From Rhynchopus sp. YZ270_cl-10 (Eukaryota > Euglenozoa > Diplonemea > Diplonemida > Diplonemidae), in the NCBI GenBank assembly GCA_964035575.1, contig OZ037926.1, positions 992,001-1,056,000 of the forward strand: a stretch of DNA of 64,000 nt. Reading direction: 5' to 3'. Each line of letters opens with the position of its first letter. Within the stretch, counting starts at the first letter, position 1. Positions 1 through 9,342 of the stretch are shown here, one piece after another. The notes under the pieces are model-generated. The model made no database searches and was not told where the DNA came from. It was given only the letters and a program-made list of their open reading frames with translations. The position numbers and the translations under genes were made by a program.

Positions 1-1
1 G

Positions 2-472
2 AAGGAGGTTGTGTCAAATGGTGGTTCACCGTATTGGGTGAATAGGGAGACACAAGAGGCATCGTGGAACAGACCGGATGGCGCAGAAGGAACCGATTGG
101 CACCGCCATACCGACAAAAGTGGCCGTGTTTTTTGGGAAAATCGGAGGAGTAAAATATCAACCTGGGCAGACCCGGCGCTGCCAGAAGCGTGGCTTACGT
201 TTGCTGATAAAGCTGGGAAAATCTTTTATTACAATACAGTGACAAAGGAGAAGTCTTGGACCGCACCGACACCGCAAGCTGCAAGCGAACGGAGTGACCC
301 CGGTTTTGTGCAGCACACCACCGAAGGGAGGATCTGGTGGCACAACCCAACTACAAATCAGACTGTCTGGGCGAACCCGCCAAAGAGGGATCTCTGCACC
401 TCCCTGGGCGCAGGGCTGGGGGTCTTTGCTGTCGGGTGTGTGGTGGGGTGGGTGTTGGCGAAGAGGGGATGA
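2..472 (+). CDS. WW-domain repeat protein with C-terminal membrane anchor (5' partial)
   Basis: The reading frame is open at the left edge, so the N-terminus lies outside the window; the first in-window GTG is not a start. The visible ~156 residues hold one partial and three more complete WW-like units, each with an aromatic-Asn strand and a closing WxxP (SWNRP, TWADP, SWTAP, VWANP). WW modules bind proline-rich peptides. After the last unit come about 20 hydrophobic residues (LGAGLGVFAVGCVVGWVLA) and a short basic end (KRG), the layout of a tail-anchored protein with its WW units in the cytosol. Some units lack the usual first Trp or change the Tyr-Tyr pair, so not all may bind ligand. The stop is TGA at 470-472. 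The WW call is fairly sure; partner and membrane are unknown. Confidence 0.75.
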   Translation, partial: KEVVSNGGSPYWVNRETQEASWNRPDGAEGTDWHRHTDKSGRVFWENRRSKISTWADPALPEAWLTFADKAGKIFYYNTVTKEKSWTAPTPQAASERSDPGFVQHTTEGRIWWHNPTTNQTVWANPPKRDLCTSLGAGLGVFAVGCVVGWVLAKRG

Positions 473-1151
473 TGTACAAAATAGTGGAGCTCTCATCCTC
501 TGGGGTGTCTACACTGATACAACGAAGTTTTCAAAAAAAGAACAAAAATAAAAAATATGGGAAAGGGGAGGATAGAATTTTACAAATCTCTCCTCTTTGT
601 CTAGCCTTTAGATTTGGGAGAGGGGAGGGGCGAGAGGCGCATTCACGCTTTCTCTATAATATAACCATTGCTTTAACAACTTTTAAAAGGTGATTTAGCA
701 TAGGCTGTGTATCTTACCGAACTTTATATTTAGGTGACTAAGCAGGGGTGAGGCGTAGGGTTATAAAAAATTTCTTTTTTATTTGTTTTCTCTCAGGTAA
801 CTACCGCACGGGAGGCCTTAGGTTTCATTCCTGCACACTTTTCGTTCTCTTTTAGCTCTTTTCGACCAGCCTTTTTTTTGCATTTTACGTGAACACAAAC
901 ACCTACTCTTTTAAACCCAACATTACCCCCCCTCCACGACGGGACCCAGTGACAAGTGAAAAAGGTGTGAAGTGAACAAGTGATTTACCTACAGCCCAGT
1001 GGAAAATCACTTGTCATGACAAGTGACTTATTTGTCATATTTATGACAAGTGAAATGACATGTGTTTCACTTCACTTGTCACTGGGTCCCGTAGTGTCCC
1101 CCTCCCATCACCCTCCTCCCCAGGGAAAAAAATCAAAAAAAAAAAGCAACC
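473..1151. other. Intergenic region, WW gene to RRM gene
   Basis: No convincing coding sequence. It holds AT-rich 3' flank, one copy of the dispersed GGTGACTAAGCA repeat at about 731-768, and an inverted-repeat element at 935-1096 that ends about 55 bp before the start codon of the next gene, inside its presumed promoter or 5' leader. Confidence 0.6.
935..1096. mobile_element. MITE-like inverted-repeat element in the RRM gene promoter
   Basis: The left end CACGACGGGACCCAGTGACA returns as its reverse complement at the right end (1077-1096), giving terminal inverted repeats of about 25 bp with one mismatch. The interior is built from ACTTGTCA and its complement TGACAAGT in both directions (seven or more copies), so the whole 160 bp can fold back. 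There is no coding capacity. Target duplication is not clear because the flanks are C-rich. Small size, terminal repeats and subterminal motif arrays fit a non-autonomous DNA transposon; a regulatory palindrome array is the alternative. Confidence 0.6.
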
Positions 1152-2224
1152 ATGGACTCACGCCCATCCCCCCCACCTGCGGAAACCAACGGCGACACTG
1201 CTGTGGCGACGTACAACGACGCCCCTGCCACCCACGACGCTGTAGAGCACCGCCTGCGCTTGAGGGGACTGCCCTTTAAGGCGACGGACATAGAAGTCGA
1301 GATGTTCTTGCGTGGGGGACAGTGCAATGTGAGACAGGGGTCTATTGTGTTTCAGAGCGATCATTCGGGGCGGCCGAGCGGGACGGCGTTTGTGGGGGTT
1401 GTTGGGCCGCAGGATGTGGCGGCAGGGCTGGCGATGACGGGGCAGTACATGGGGAGCCGGTATGTCGAGGTTTACGAACACCATGGTGAGGTCGAGCAGG
1501 TTGCCCAGGGCGCGCCTCGGCAAGAATCAGGCATCAACTCCGTCGCCGTCGGAGGAGGACACGGAAGCAACGACCACGTGGTCCGCCTCCGCGGGATCCC
1601 CTTCCAAGCAAACGCAAGCGACATCGCACAATTTCTCTCCGGCGTCGCTATCCGCCCCATGGGAGTCCACATGGTATACAACCACGAAGACCGCCCTTCA
1701 GGCGAAGCATTTGTCGAACTCATGTCCGAGCCTGACGTCGACGCAGCACTCCGCTACGACAAACGCAACCTTGGGAGCCGTTATATCGAGGTATTTCCCC
1801 CACCCCCCCCACAATTTTTTTTCAAAAAAAAAACCCCCTCAATCAGGTCTTCAGAAGCTCTTCCTCAGAGATGCAAGGAGGACCCCGTGGGGGTGGTGGG
1901 TACGGAGGGAGCAAAGGAGGTGGGAAGGGCTACGGAGGAGGAGGCGGATACGGAGGAGGTGGTGGGTATGGAGGAGGATACGACGGTGGCTACGGTGGTG
2001 GTGGTGGTGGTGGATATAACGGTGGCGGTGGGGGATACGGAGGAGGTGGAGGTTACGGAGGAGGAGGTGGTGGTGGGTACGGTGGAGGTGGAGGATACGA
2101 CGGTGGCTACGGAAAGGGCAAAGGTAAGGGAGGCAAGGACAGCAAAGGGCACAAAGGCGGCGGAAAAGGAGGAAAGAAAGGATCCCCCCCACCTAGCTCC
2201 TACCAGCCGTACGCTAACTATTAG
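1152..2224 (+). CDS. hnRNP H/F-type RNA-binding protein, two RRMs and Gly-rich tail
   Basis: Two exons, 1152-1790 and 1847-2224 (338 aa), joined in phase 0 across a 56-bp intron (GTATTT...TCAG). Splicing completes the second RRM: GSRYIEV is followed by FRSSSSEM, the usual hnRNP H/F end. RRM1 spans about residues 37-110 (LRLRGLPF, GTAFVGV) and RRM2 about 138-215 (VVRLRGIPF, GEAFVEL). The RLRG(L/I)PF strand and lack of an aromatic RNP1 are marks of quasi-RRMs, which in animals bind G-tracts and act in splicing. The last ~115 residues are GGYGGG repeats ending in a Lys/Gly block, a low-complexity tail of the kind that drives condensate formation. Reading through the intron without splicing gives an acidic Val/Glu frame, which is an artefact. 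Likely nuclear; role in splicing is inferred from family. Confidence 0.9.
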
Positions 2225-3096
2225 AGGTCTGTTGAGGGTTCCGTCCATCGTCTGTTTAGTTGATGCTCTGTTTTGATTTGTATAGACAAGCCATTCAGCG
2301 ATTAGCTGGTTACGTCAAGCGAACGTTGCCCGATCGCTTAGACTCTCGCGGACAATAAACGAAAATTGTGCAAGAGAATAATAATAATAATCCAGTCGAC
2401 CAAAAAAAAAAAGTTGGCGTCCAAATAATTTTGGCGGGTTTTTTTGGTTTTTTTTTTTTTGGTAATTTGTCATCCTTTTTTTGGATGCCAAATGGACTGT
2501 AATTTAAAAAAAGTGAGAGGGGGAAGAAAAAAAAAAATTCTGTTGACTTATCAACAAAAAAGAAGCCCACTTTTACTTTTTTTTAAAGCTTGTACATGGA
2601 GAAGAGAGGGGGAAGAAAAAGGCTTTGATATTTTTTTCTCGCAAAAAAAAAAAAATATTCCAAAAAATATCAAACAAAAAAAAAGTAAAAAGGGGGTTTT
2701 CATAAAAAAAGGGGCGGGGGCTTTACCAAATTAAGCAGAATCGTAACGTAACCGAAGAAAAAAAAACGGATTTCCTTTTACTGCTGTACATTCCTTTTTT
2801 TCGTCAAGCTGAATAAGCACATGGTGTGGCTGAAATACGGCACCTGCCAATTTATTGGTCTGGCCCTCTGGGTCTTTAGGTTTTCCGATTCCAGCGACAA
2901 ACTAGCATTAACTAGTGAGCCCTCGTTTGGAGACACCAGTCAGGTGGGGAGTTTGGCTGGGGCGGCACATCTGTTACACATTAACGCAGGTGTCCTAAGG
3001 CAAGCTCAGTGAGAACAGAAATCTCACCAAGTAGGTATTTATTTTACCAACAAAAAAAAACCTCTCCTTTTGTAGTGCGTTTTGTGACTTTTCATA
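2225..3096. other. AT-rich intergenic spacer
   Basis: Long A and T runs and short local palindromes (for example around 2450-2500, TTTGTCATCC repeated inverted). Nothing gene-like beyond the 3' end of the RRM gene. It ends at the TA duplication of the large nested element. Confidence 0.5.
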
Positions 3097-3136
3097 TGGC
3101 TCAGTCCATAAACCCCCCCCCCCCCCCCCCCCCCTA

Positions 3137-3960
3137 GGCATACTGTGCAGGCGAGTAAAAAAAACTCGCCTACTCGCCAAAAACTCGCCTAAAACTCGCC
3201 CATTTTTGGGGGGCGAGTTTTGGCGAGTTTTTTTTTTTTGGTAGGGATTTTACCTTGGGAAAAGTGTACACACGAAAATATGAGGGAAATTTGAGTTTTG
3301 AAGAGAAAATTTTTTTCGTTCCACTTGAACAAGACCTCTGCAGTTTGCTTTGTAGGCTTCCACAACCAGTACCACCAGTCCAGCTGTACTTTCTGCGGAT
3401 CCATGAAGCTTGCACAGATGGGTGCGATGTAGTCGTGGGGGAATACCGCCAAGGGGTGGCCTGCAGGGTTGCCATTTACCGGCATGGCGAGGACATTGTT
3501 GTATAGCGAGTGTAGCCCCGGCTCATGTCTTCGTCATCCTCCGGATTGTAGCACGTCTTGTCCCCCGGGATCTATGGCACGCTTGGATCTTCCCCTGGAG
3601 CAAATGTTTACATACATGCCTGTCAGCCACTGCCGTGACATGGTTGCCGTTAGACGTACAAGTGACACAATTTCAATTTTTTTGTGTGTTTTCGAGTGGC
3701 ATGTTGTCATCAGTCACCCCCGCCCTCCATTTTCACATCCTGGTGCACATTTTCACCCCCAAGGTGCGTATGTGCACCAGGATTTGCACCCAAATGTGGG
3801 CGAGTTTAGGCGAGTTTAGGCGAGTTTTGGCGAGTTTTTGGCGAGTTTTGGCGAGTAATAGGCGAGTAATGGGCGAGTAGGGCGAGTTTTTGGCGAGTTT
3901 TTCCTGAAAATCAGGAAAACGAAAAACTCGCCTAAAAACGGCTCGCCTGCACAGTATGCC
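3137..3960. mobile_element. Element A: TA-flanked inverted-repeat transposon with GGCGAG arrays
   Basis: Ends are GGCATACTGTGCAGGCGAG at 3137 and its complement ending at 3960, flanked by TA at 3135-3136 and 3961-3962. Subterminal zones on both sides are arrays of GGCGAGTTTT-type units in opposite orientation (~3150-3235 and ~3795-3950), typical transposase-binding clusters of non-autonomous elements. It sits in the poly-C part of the left arm of element C and abuts element B, sharing one TA with it. The core (~3250-3790) carries a minus-strand coding-like stretch listed separately. Confidence 0.8.
3189..3600 (-). pseudogene. Coding-like fragment captured inside element A
   Basis: On the minus strand the core of element A reads as protein-like sequence (for example NPAGHPLAVFPHDYIAPICA, then DPQKVQLDWWYWLWKP), with another plausible stretch in a neighbouring frame just 5' (GDKTCYNPEDDEDMSRGY). 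The fragment runs into the GGCGAG array, so it is truncated by the element. I do not recognise the family. It may be a captured host gene piece or the remains of an element-encoded protein; the frame change suggests it no longer works. Confidence 0.3.
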
Positions 3961-3962
3961 TA

Positions 3963-5146
3963 GGTGGGGGCAAAACCCCTATTTTTTTGAGGCATTTCGA
4001 TTTTTTTGGATTTACGTGCAAAGTACCCGCAAACCACCGAAAATTTCGGGTCAGAGATGGTTTTGGGGTGTGGTTTGGGGGTGTTCTATAGGTGAGACAC
4101 CCCAGAGATACAAAAAAATGGAAAAAAATAGCAAAAATAGACCATTTTGGCCGTTTGGGCCATTTTGGTCAAAATGGCCATTTTTGACCAATATTTCAAA
4201 AAAAAAAGCAAAAATTTGTCATCATTAGGCCTGTCTGGGCACAAATGTGCCCCAAAAATGTCCCGCGAGTCCATTCCGACCTGTTTTGAACACATTTATC
4301 GCCTTTTTTGGTGTTTTTTTGGTGTTTTGAGGTCAAAAAAGATCCCCTGACTATCCCCTGGCAGCCCTGGGCCGCGACTTGCGCCCTGCTTTTGGACCCC
4401 CTCTGGGCCAAAAAATGGGTGAAAACCCTCGAAAAAGCACTCCGGGGACCCAGATAGTTCCATATATCCACCAGAAACCCACCCAAACACCTCAAAAACA
4501 TGCCAGAAAAATATTTTCAAAAACACACTTTTTTCAAAAAGTTCATCTGGGCAGGTTCCATAATGACTTATTTGAAAAAGTGTGTTTTTGAAAATGTTTT
4601 TCTGACATGTTTTTGAGGTGTTTTTGAGGGTGTGCGGTGGAAATTTGGAACTATCTGGGCTCCCAGAGTGCTTTTTCGGAGGTTTTCGCCCATTTTTTGG
4701 CCCAGAGTGGGTCTAAAAGCAGGGCGCAAGTCGCGGCCCAGGGCTGCCAGGGGATAGTCAGGGGATCTTTTTTGACCTCAAAACACCAAAAAAACACCAA
4801 AACAAGTGCCTAAAGTGTCCAAAACAGGTCGGAATGGACTCACAGGACATTTTTGGGGTAGTTTTGTGCCCAAGCAGCTGTCATGATGTCGAAATTTTGC
4901 TGTTTTTTTGATTTTTTTCTCAAAAAATGGCCATTTTACCCAACATGGCCAAAACCGTCAAAAGCCACTTTTTCACTATTTTTTTTGCATTTTTTCATAT
5001 TCTGAGGTGCCCTAATCATGGATTTTCGGGTCTCAGGGTGTTTCTGACCCATTTCTGGGGGGTATGAGGGGTGTTGACAGGTTTTTTGCTCACAAAACCA
5101 CTTTTTCCAAAAATGCCTCACCCGTCCTGAAGGTTTTGCCCCCCCC
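3963..5146. mobile_element. Element B: full-length palindromic (fold-back) transposon
   Basis: Ends are GGTGGGGGCAAAACC at 3963 and GGTTTTGCCCCCCCC ending at 5146, flanked by TA at 3961-3962 and 5147-5148. The whole 1,184 bp is one imperfect palindrome centred near 4555: landmarks such as GATCCCCTGACTATCCCCTG at ~4342 recur in reverse complement at ~4750. Arms are ~585 bp with scattered mismatches and only a few tens of bases of loop. No coding potential is seen on either strand. Confidence 0.8.
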
Positions 5147-5619
5147 TACCCCCCCCCCCCCCCTGAAAGGTAACCTCAGCAACTATTTGGATAGTATCAA
5201 ATATGTACTAGGACGTTCTGTTCGATTTTTGTTTTAATGAATCCAGAGTAAAGTTTCTGAATTCATTAAAACAAAAATCGAGCAAAAAGACCGAGTACAT
5301 ATTTGATGGATAACCCCCGAGAGGTAAATAAGTTACCGGTAACCCGAATTACCGGTAATTCCTTAAGGATTCCTTAAGAAACACGGAAAAAAGCGAAAAA
5401 ACATCAAAAGAGGGGGCACTTTAATTTATCATTTGTAAACCCTTCCCACTTTACGCGTTGTTCATTTTTGTCTTTTTTATTCTCAAAAAAATCGGTTCAT
5501 CCAATCGTGCCGGTTGCCGAGAGGCAGGCCAGGGTCCTCCTCTTCTGCAATCTCAGGTGCCTTTTCGTTTTCGTAATTGTGTGGGCTGATGTCGGAGGCA
5601 CTTCCAGTCCAAAGAACTT

Positions 5620-6006
5620 TTGCATTTTCTCCTTTTCAAGTTTTGTACAAAACCCGTTACTGTTAACTATTTTTGTGAAAAACACGGGAAAGACGGGCGG
5701 GACTTCCATTTTGGAGTCGTGTCCAGACATTTGGAGGATATCGTCGTTACGGAGCTTGTTACAGTAGATGATGTTGCCTTACACCTGTCCAACATTGCTC
5801 ATACAACTGGCATTGCGTTGAAGTTGAAGGACCCAACACAATACACTATAACCCGTGTAGAGTGCAACTTGTTCACTGCTCTTTTTTCTTGGCAAAGGAA
5901 TACAGAAAAAACTGTGCTTGCTTCCATGCTCTCCCATCCGCAAGAATTTGTGGAGGTGGCTTACACAATTTCTTCTGAAAAGACCACAAACGAAAAAGGC
6001 ACCTGA
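5620..6006 (+). other. Open frame in the core of element C, unknown
   Basis: The unique core of element C carries a 128-codon open frame whose middle looks protein-like (VVTELVTVDDVALHLSNIA, then TTGIALKLKDPTQYTITRVE). Its 3' end runs into the right inverted arm. It has no transposase DDE/D signature I can see and no recognised domain. It could be a captured host exon, a transposase relic or a chance frame. Confidence 0.25.
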
Positions 6007-6184
6007 GATTGCAGAAGAGGAGGACCCTGGCCTGCCTCTCGGCAACCGGCACGATTGGATGAACCGATTTTTTTGAGAATAAAAAAGACAAAAATGAACA
6101 ACGCGTAAAGTGGGAAGGGTTTACAAATGATAAATTAAAGTGCCCCCTCTTTTGATGTTTTTTTGCTTTTTTCCGTGTTTCTTA

Positions 6185-6629
6185 CTGGGGGGGGCCGAAT
6201 AAACGAGGTAATTCGAATAAAGCACGTACGTCGAATAAAGCACGCATTTGAAAAATGGGTTTTTTGCTTTTTTTTCCGTCGAATAAAGCACGTACGTGTT
6301 TTATTCGACTTTTTGAACTTTTCCTGTGTTGTCACAAGGTAGTTCGTATTTTGTGAAAATTTAAGTCGCTGAAATTTTGTCCATTTTTCCGTATATCCCC
6401 CACCACAAGCCGGGATTGGCTCGGAAATGCAACAAAATCACCTCTTGGGCGAAAAAAAAATCGAAAAAAAATTGTGACTGGAAAAACTTTCCAAAAAGTT
6501 CAAAAAGGCGAATAAAGCACGTACGTGCTTTATTCGCCTTTTCGAACTTTTTTTTTTTTTTTAACCTCAGGATCTGAAGTGTAGGGACGCCTAATAAAAC
6601 ACGTACGTGCTTTATTCGACCCCCCCCAG
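6185..6629. mobile_element. Element D: TA-flanked MITE inserted in the right arm of element C
   Basis: Ends are CTGGGGGGGGCCGAATAAA at 6185 and TTTATTCGACCCCCCCCAG ending at 6629. Comparison with the undamaged left arm of element C (TTCCTTAAGAAACACGG) shows that the original right-arm site TTCTTAAGGAA became TTCTTA-[D]-TAAGGAA, a direct empty-site reading of a TA duplication. Inside are several copies of AATAAAGCACGTACGTG and its complement. 445 bp, no coding capacity. Confidence 0.85.
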
Positions 6630-7057
6630 TAAGGAATCCTTAAGGAATTACCGGTAATTCGGGTTACCGGTAACTTATTTACCTCTCGGGGGTGATCCAT
6701 CAAATATGTACTCGGTCTTTTTGCTCGATTTTTGTTTTAATGAATTCAGAAACTTTACTCTGGATTCATTAAAACAAAAATCGAACAGAACGTCCTAGTA
6801 CATATTTGATACTATCCAAATAGTTGCTGAGGTTACCTTTCAGGGGGGGGGGGGGGGGGGGTTTATGGACTGAGCCATATCGATGTCGTAGATATCTGTA
6901 TCAGAACCTCTTTCTCTCTTTCCCTTTTTTTTGATCAAATTATCAAAACCACTTTCCTCAGAGAACTACACAAGAACAAATAACCGTAGAACTCATCCTG
7001 CATCTACACTACGAGCCTCCTTTTTTTTTCTTTTCTCTCGAAAAATCACACATTTTC

Positions 7058-9048
7058 ATGAGGCGAATCATCCCCTCAATTGCGAGAGAGCTACGCAGTG
7101 TTGCCTTTTCACCCCGCTATGTCACTGATGGCACACCCGAACCTGCTGAGAGCACCGACCCTTCTGATGTGTCCACCACCCCTACACGGGGTGGAGTGAA
7201 GTACGAGAGAATGGAGAGCACGAAGATGAACGAAACAGATTTGTTGTGCCCTGACAACGAACACCTGCTGCAGAGCCTGAAGAAGTACGCTGATCTGCAG
7301 AGGAGGAGGGGGAACGTGGAGCTTGCGCATGCGTATACTGTGAATGCGAACGGTATTCTCGATAACGTACGGAAGTTCGTTCTCAAGATCCGCACCACAG
7401 AGGACGCAAAGCGTCTGCGGATGCGCTTCATCCCCAGCAGCGCGCGAAACGACTTTGTCGAGCGTGTCGCTGAGCTCTCCACCTACGGCAACATAGCCGA
7501 GCTAGACGAAGACCCCGCCATCACCTCACGCAAGCTCTTTCAATCGGTCCCAGGGCTTTCCCATATGGCAGACGATTTTGTCATGAAAGGTGTGTTCAGG
7601 AGAGAAGGTCGTGGTGCATAAACACAAAAAAAATAACCCTTTTTTGAGAGGCTTAGCGAGCAAAATTTTTTTGAGGAAAATATTGCGTGATAACGATACC
7701 CCCATTCTGGGTAGTCAAAAGCTGTGATACACTGCGTACAGTACGGCCTCTATTTCGTTGAATTCCCAATTCGAATTAGATGCTTATTAATTAGAGTGTT
7801 TACTGTACATGGATATCAATGAAGTGCACCCCTCCCTGCGGTGTGATAACCAAGCGGAGATTCGGTGTCTGCGCCTCCACAGAGGGTGTTTGCACTTCAA
7901 CTACTATTTCATTTTTATTATGGTACGAGAGGGCTTTGTATTTCAGTTCAAACTTTTCCCTCCTTTCCACAGGTTACCGCACTATCCAAGATCTGCTTGA
8001 TTCTAAGGAGGCTGAAACGTGGTCGCAGCAGCAGCTCCGTGAGCTGACCCACTACGAGGACTTCCGCATGAAGGTCCAATGCCAGGAAGGCCTGCTCATG
8101 AGCATGCTGCTGCAGGACCACATCTATGAATGGAACCGCGACGTTCGCGTTTCGGAGACGGGATCGGTCCGGCGTAGGGAGCTTTGGGGACGTGAAAGCG
8201 CAGTACGCCTTCTTGTCACTCACCCAGACGTCACAGATGATGCGGGGATCGAAACATTCATGAAGGAGCTGACTCAATATCTCTTTACTCATGTGAATGG
8301 AGGGTCAGAATGGGAGGTGTGGCATGAGTCCAACGGATCGGTTCTCCTCAAAGCAAGAATTCCTCCTGTTTACAGCAAAACAAAATGGCGCAAGCTTTCC
8401 CTCCGGTTTGTAAAAGATGCGCAATGGGTGCCGCAGGTGTTAGAGACCACAGGGCATGATCTATTTGTTGAAAAGTTGAAGGCAAGAATGGCGGAAAAAT
8501 CATGGGATTTGAGCCCCGACCGCATTCTGGACCCGAATGGAGAGGTAGTTGTGTTCAAGACTGAGGCAGAGTTGTTTGCGAGAATAGAGGAGCCCTTTAT
8601 CCCCCCCTTCGACAGGACAGAGCAAGGCCCACAGCTGGGGCGTAGGAACAATCAATACTCATTCGAAGGGGGGGAGTACAAAGAAAAGCCCCGTGCTCAC
8701 CGGGTGCGTAATCATCGTGGTCCAAGGCCCACGTTCCAAGAGGTATAGAAAAACTCTCTTTTGAAAAAAAAAATATAACAAAAAAAAAATTGCAGTTGGT
8801 CCGTCGACGGGAGGCAGGAAACGTGAACATCAACAAAGACTTTGACTTCTCGAAAACGCATTTTGAGGTATGCAAAAAAGAAGAAAATTTATAACTTATA
8901 CACGGCATATCATCTGAACAGGGGGTTTTACAAAAAAAAAATATCCACAACCACACCTACACCACCACAGGACGGGTTCAGCCAACGTTCATACCACAAG
9001 CTCCTTGACAAGGAAACCCCTTCTCCCGAGGACTCACCCACAGGTTGA
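7058..9048 (+). CDS. Family X DNA polymerase-like protein, catalytic carboxylates missing
   Basis: Four exons: 7058-7589, 7973-8742, 8796-8867, 8971-9048 (483 aa); introns of 383, 53 and 103 bp match in phase. The order follows Pol beta: 8-kDa helical domain (~68-150), fingers helix-hairpin-helix (FQSVPGLSHMADDFVMKGYR), then palm and nail (SVRRRELWGRES, LLVTHP, TTGHDLFVEKLKARMAEKSW). Aligned on the conserved THP, the Pol beta metal-binding Asp190 and Asp192 are Ala254 and Arg256 here. The third, Asp256 in RIDIR, is Ser320 in KLSLR. Nucleotidyl transfer by the normal mechanism is therefore unlikely; a structural or DNA-binding role is inferred. The N-terminus (MRRIIPSIARELRSVAFSPR) is Arg-rich and amphipathic, like a mitochondrial-type presequence. 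The start lies ~180 bp after element C. A less likely downstream start is Met at 7211. Confidence 0.8.
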
Positions 9049-9342
9049 TGCCTGTCATGACTCTTTCTCTCTCTCTCTTTCTCTCTCTTTGCCCCCTCGC
9101 CCACCTAACCTTACCCCCCTCCATATACCCTTTCTTTCCTATATAGTTCACGTTGATGCGTAAAAAGACTCTTCCCCCACAGTTACTATTTTTTGACACA
9201 TATTTTTTGCAAAGTACTCACCTTTTCTCAACCCCTCCAAAAAAAAAAAACTCAGGCAATACACACTGTTTACCCTCCTAGCTTCGTGAGGGTGTGTGTG
9301 TGTCGTTCTGTGGTGTGGTAGACGCAACAGAGCGCACACCCC
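9049..9342. other. Short intergenic spacer with CT-rich microsatellite
   Basis: About 290 bp, with a pyrimidine CTCTCTCTT run at ~9061-9090 and poly-A/T. It must contain the Pol X gene terminator and the promoter of the next gene, but no specific signal can be named. Confidence 0.5.

Larger units (their letters stand above)
3097..6877. mobile_element. Outer fold-back DNA transposon (element C) holding three further insertions
   Basis: The ends are TGGCTCAGTCCATAAAC at 3097 and its exact complement ending at 6877, each flanked by TA (3095-3096, 6878-6879), the target duplication of Tc1/mariner-like elements. Both ends run into C/G homopolymers and then into ~410-bp inverted arms: left arm 5164 to ~5570, right arm ~5990-6184 plus 6630-6842. 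The left arm is split by elements A and B, the right arm by element D. Without the insertions the element is about 1.3 kb with a ~420-bp unique core (5571-5990). No transposase motif was recognised, so it is probably non-autonomous. Confidence 0.8.

Noticed and set aside
1791-2276. Unspliced read-through of the RRM gene into an acidic Val/Glu frame
   Set aside because: The alternative frame after a GTATTT...CAG intron gives the expected RRM end and a GGYGGG tail; the acidic frame is its out-of-frame shadow.
2310-2734. Lys/Phe-rich open frames in the spacer after the RRM gene
   Set aside because: Made by A and T homopolymers; no codon structure or start context.
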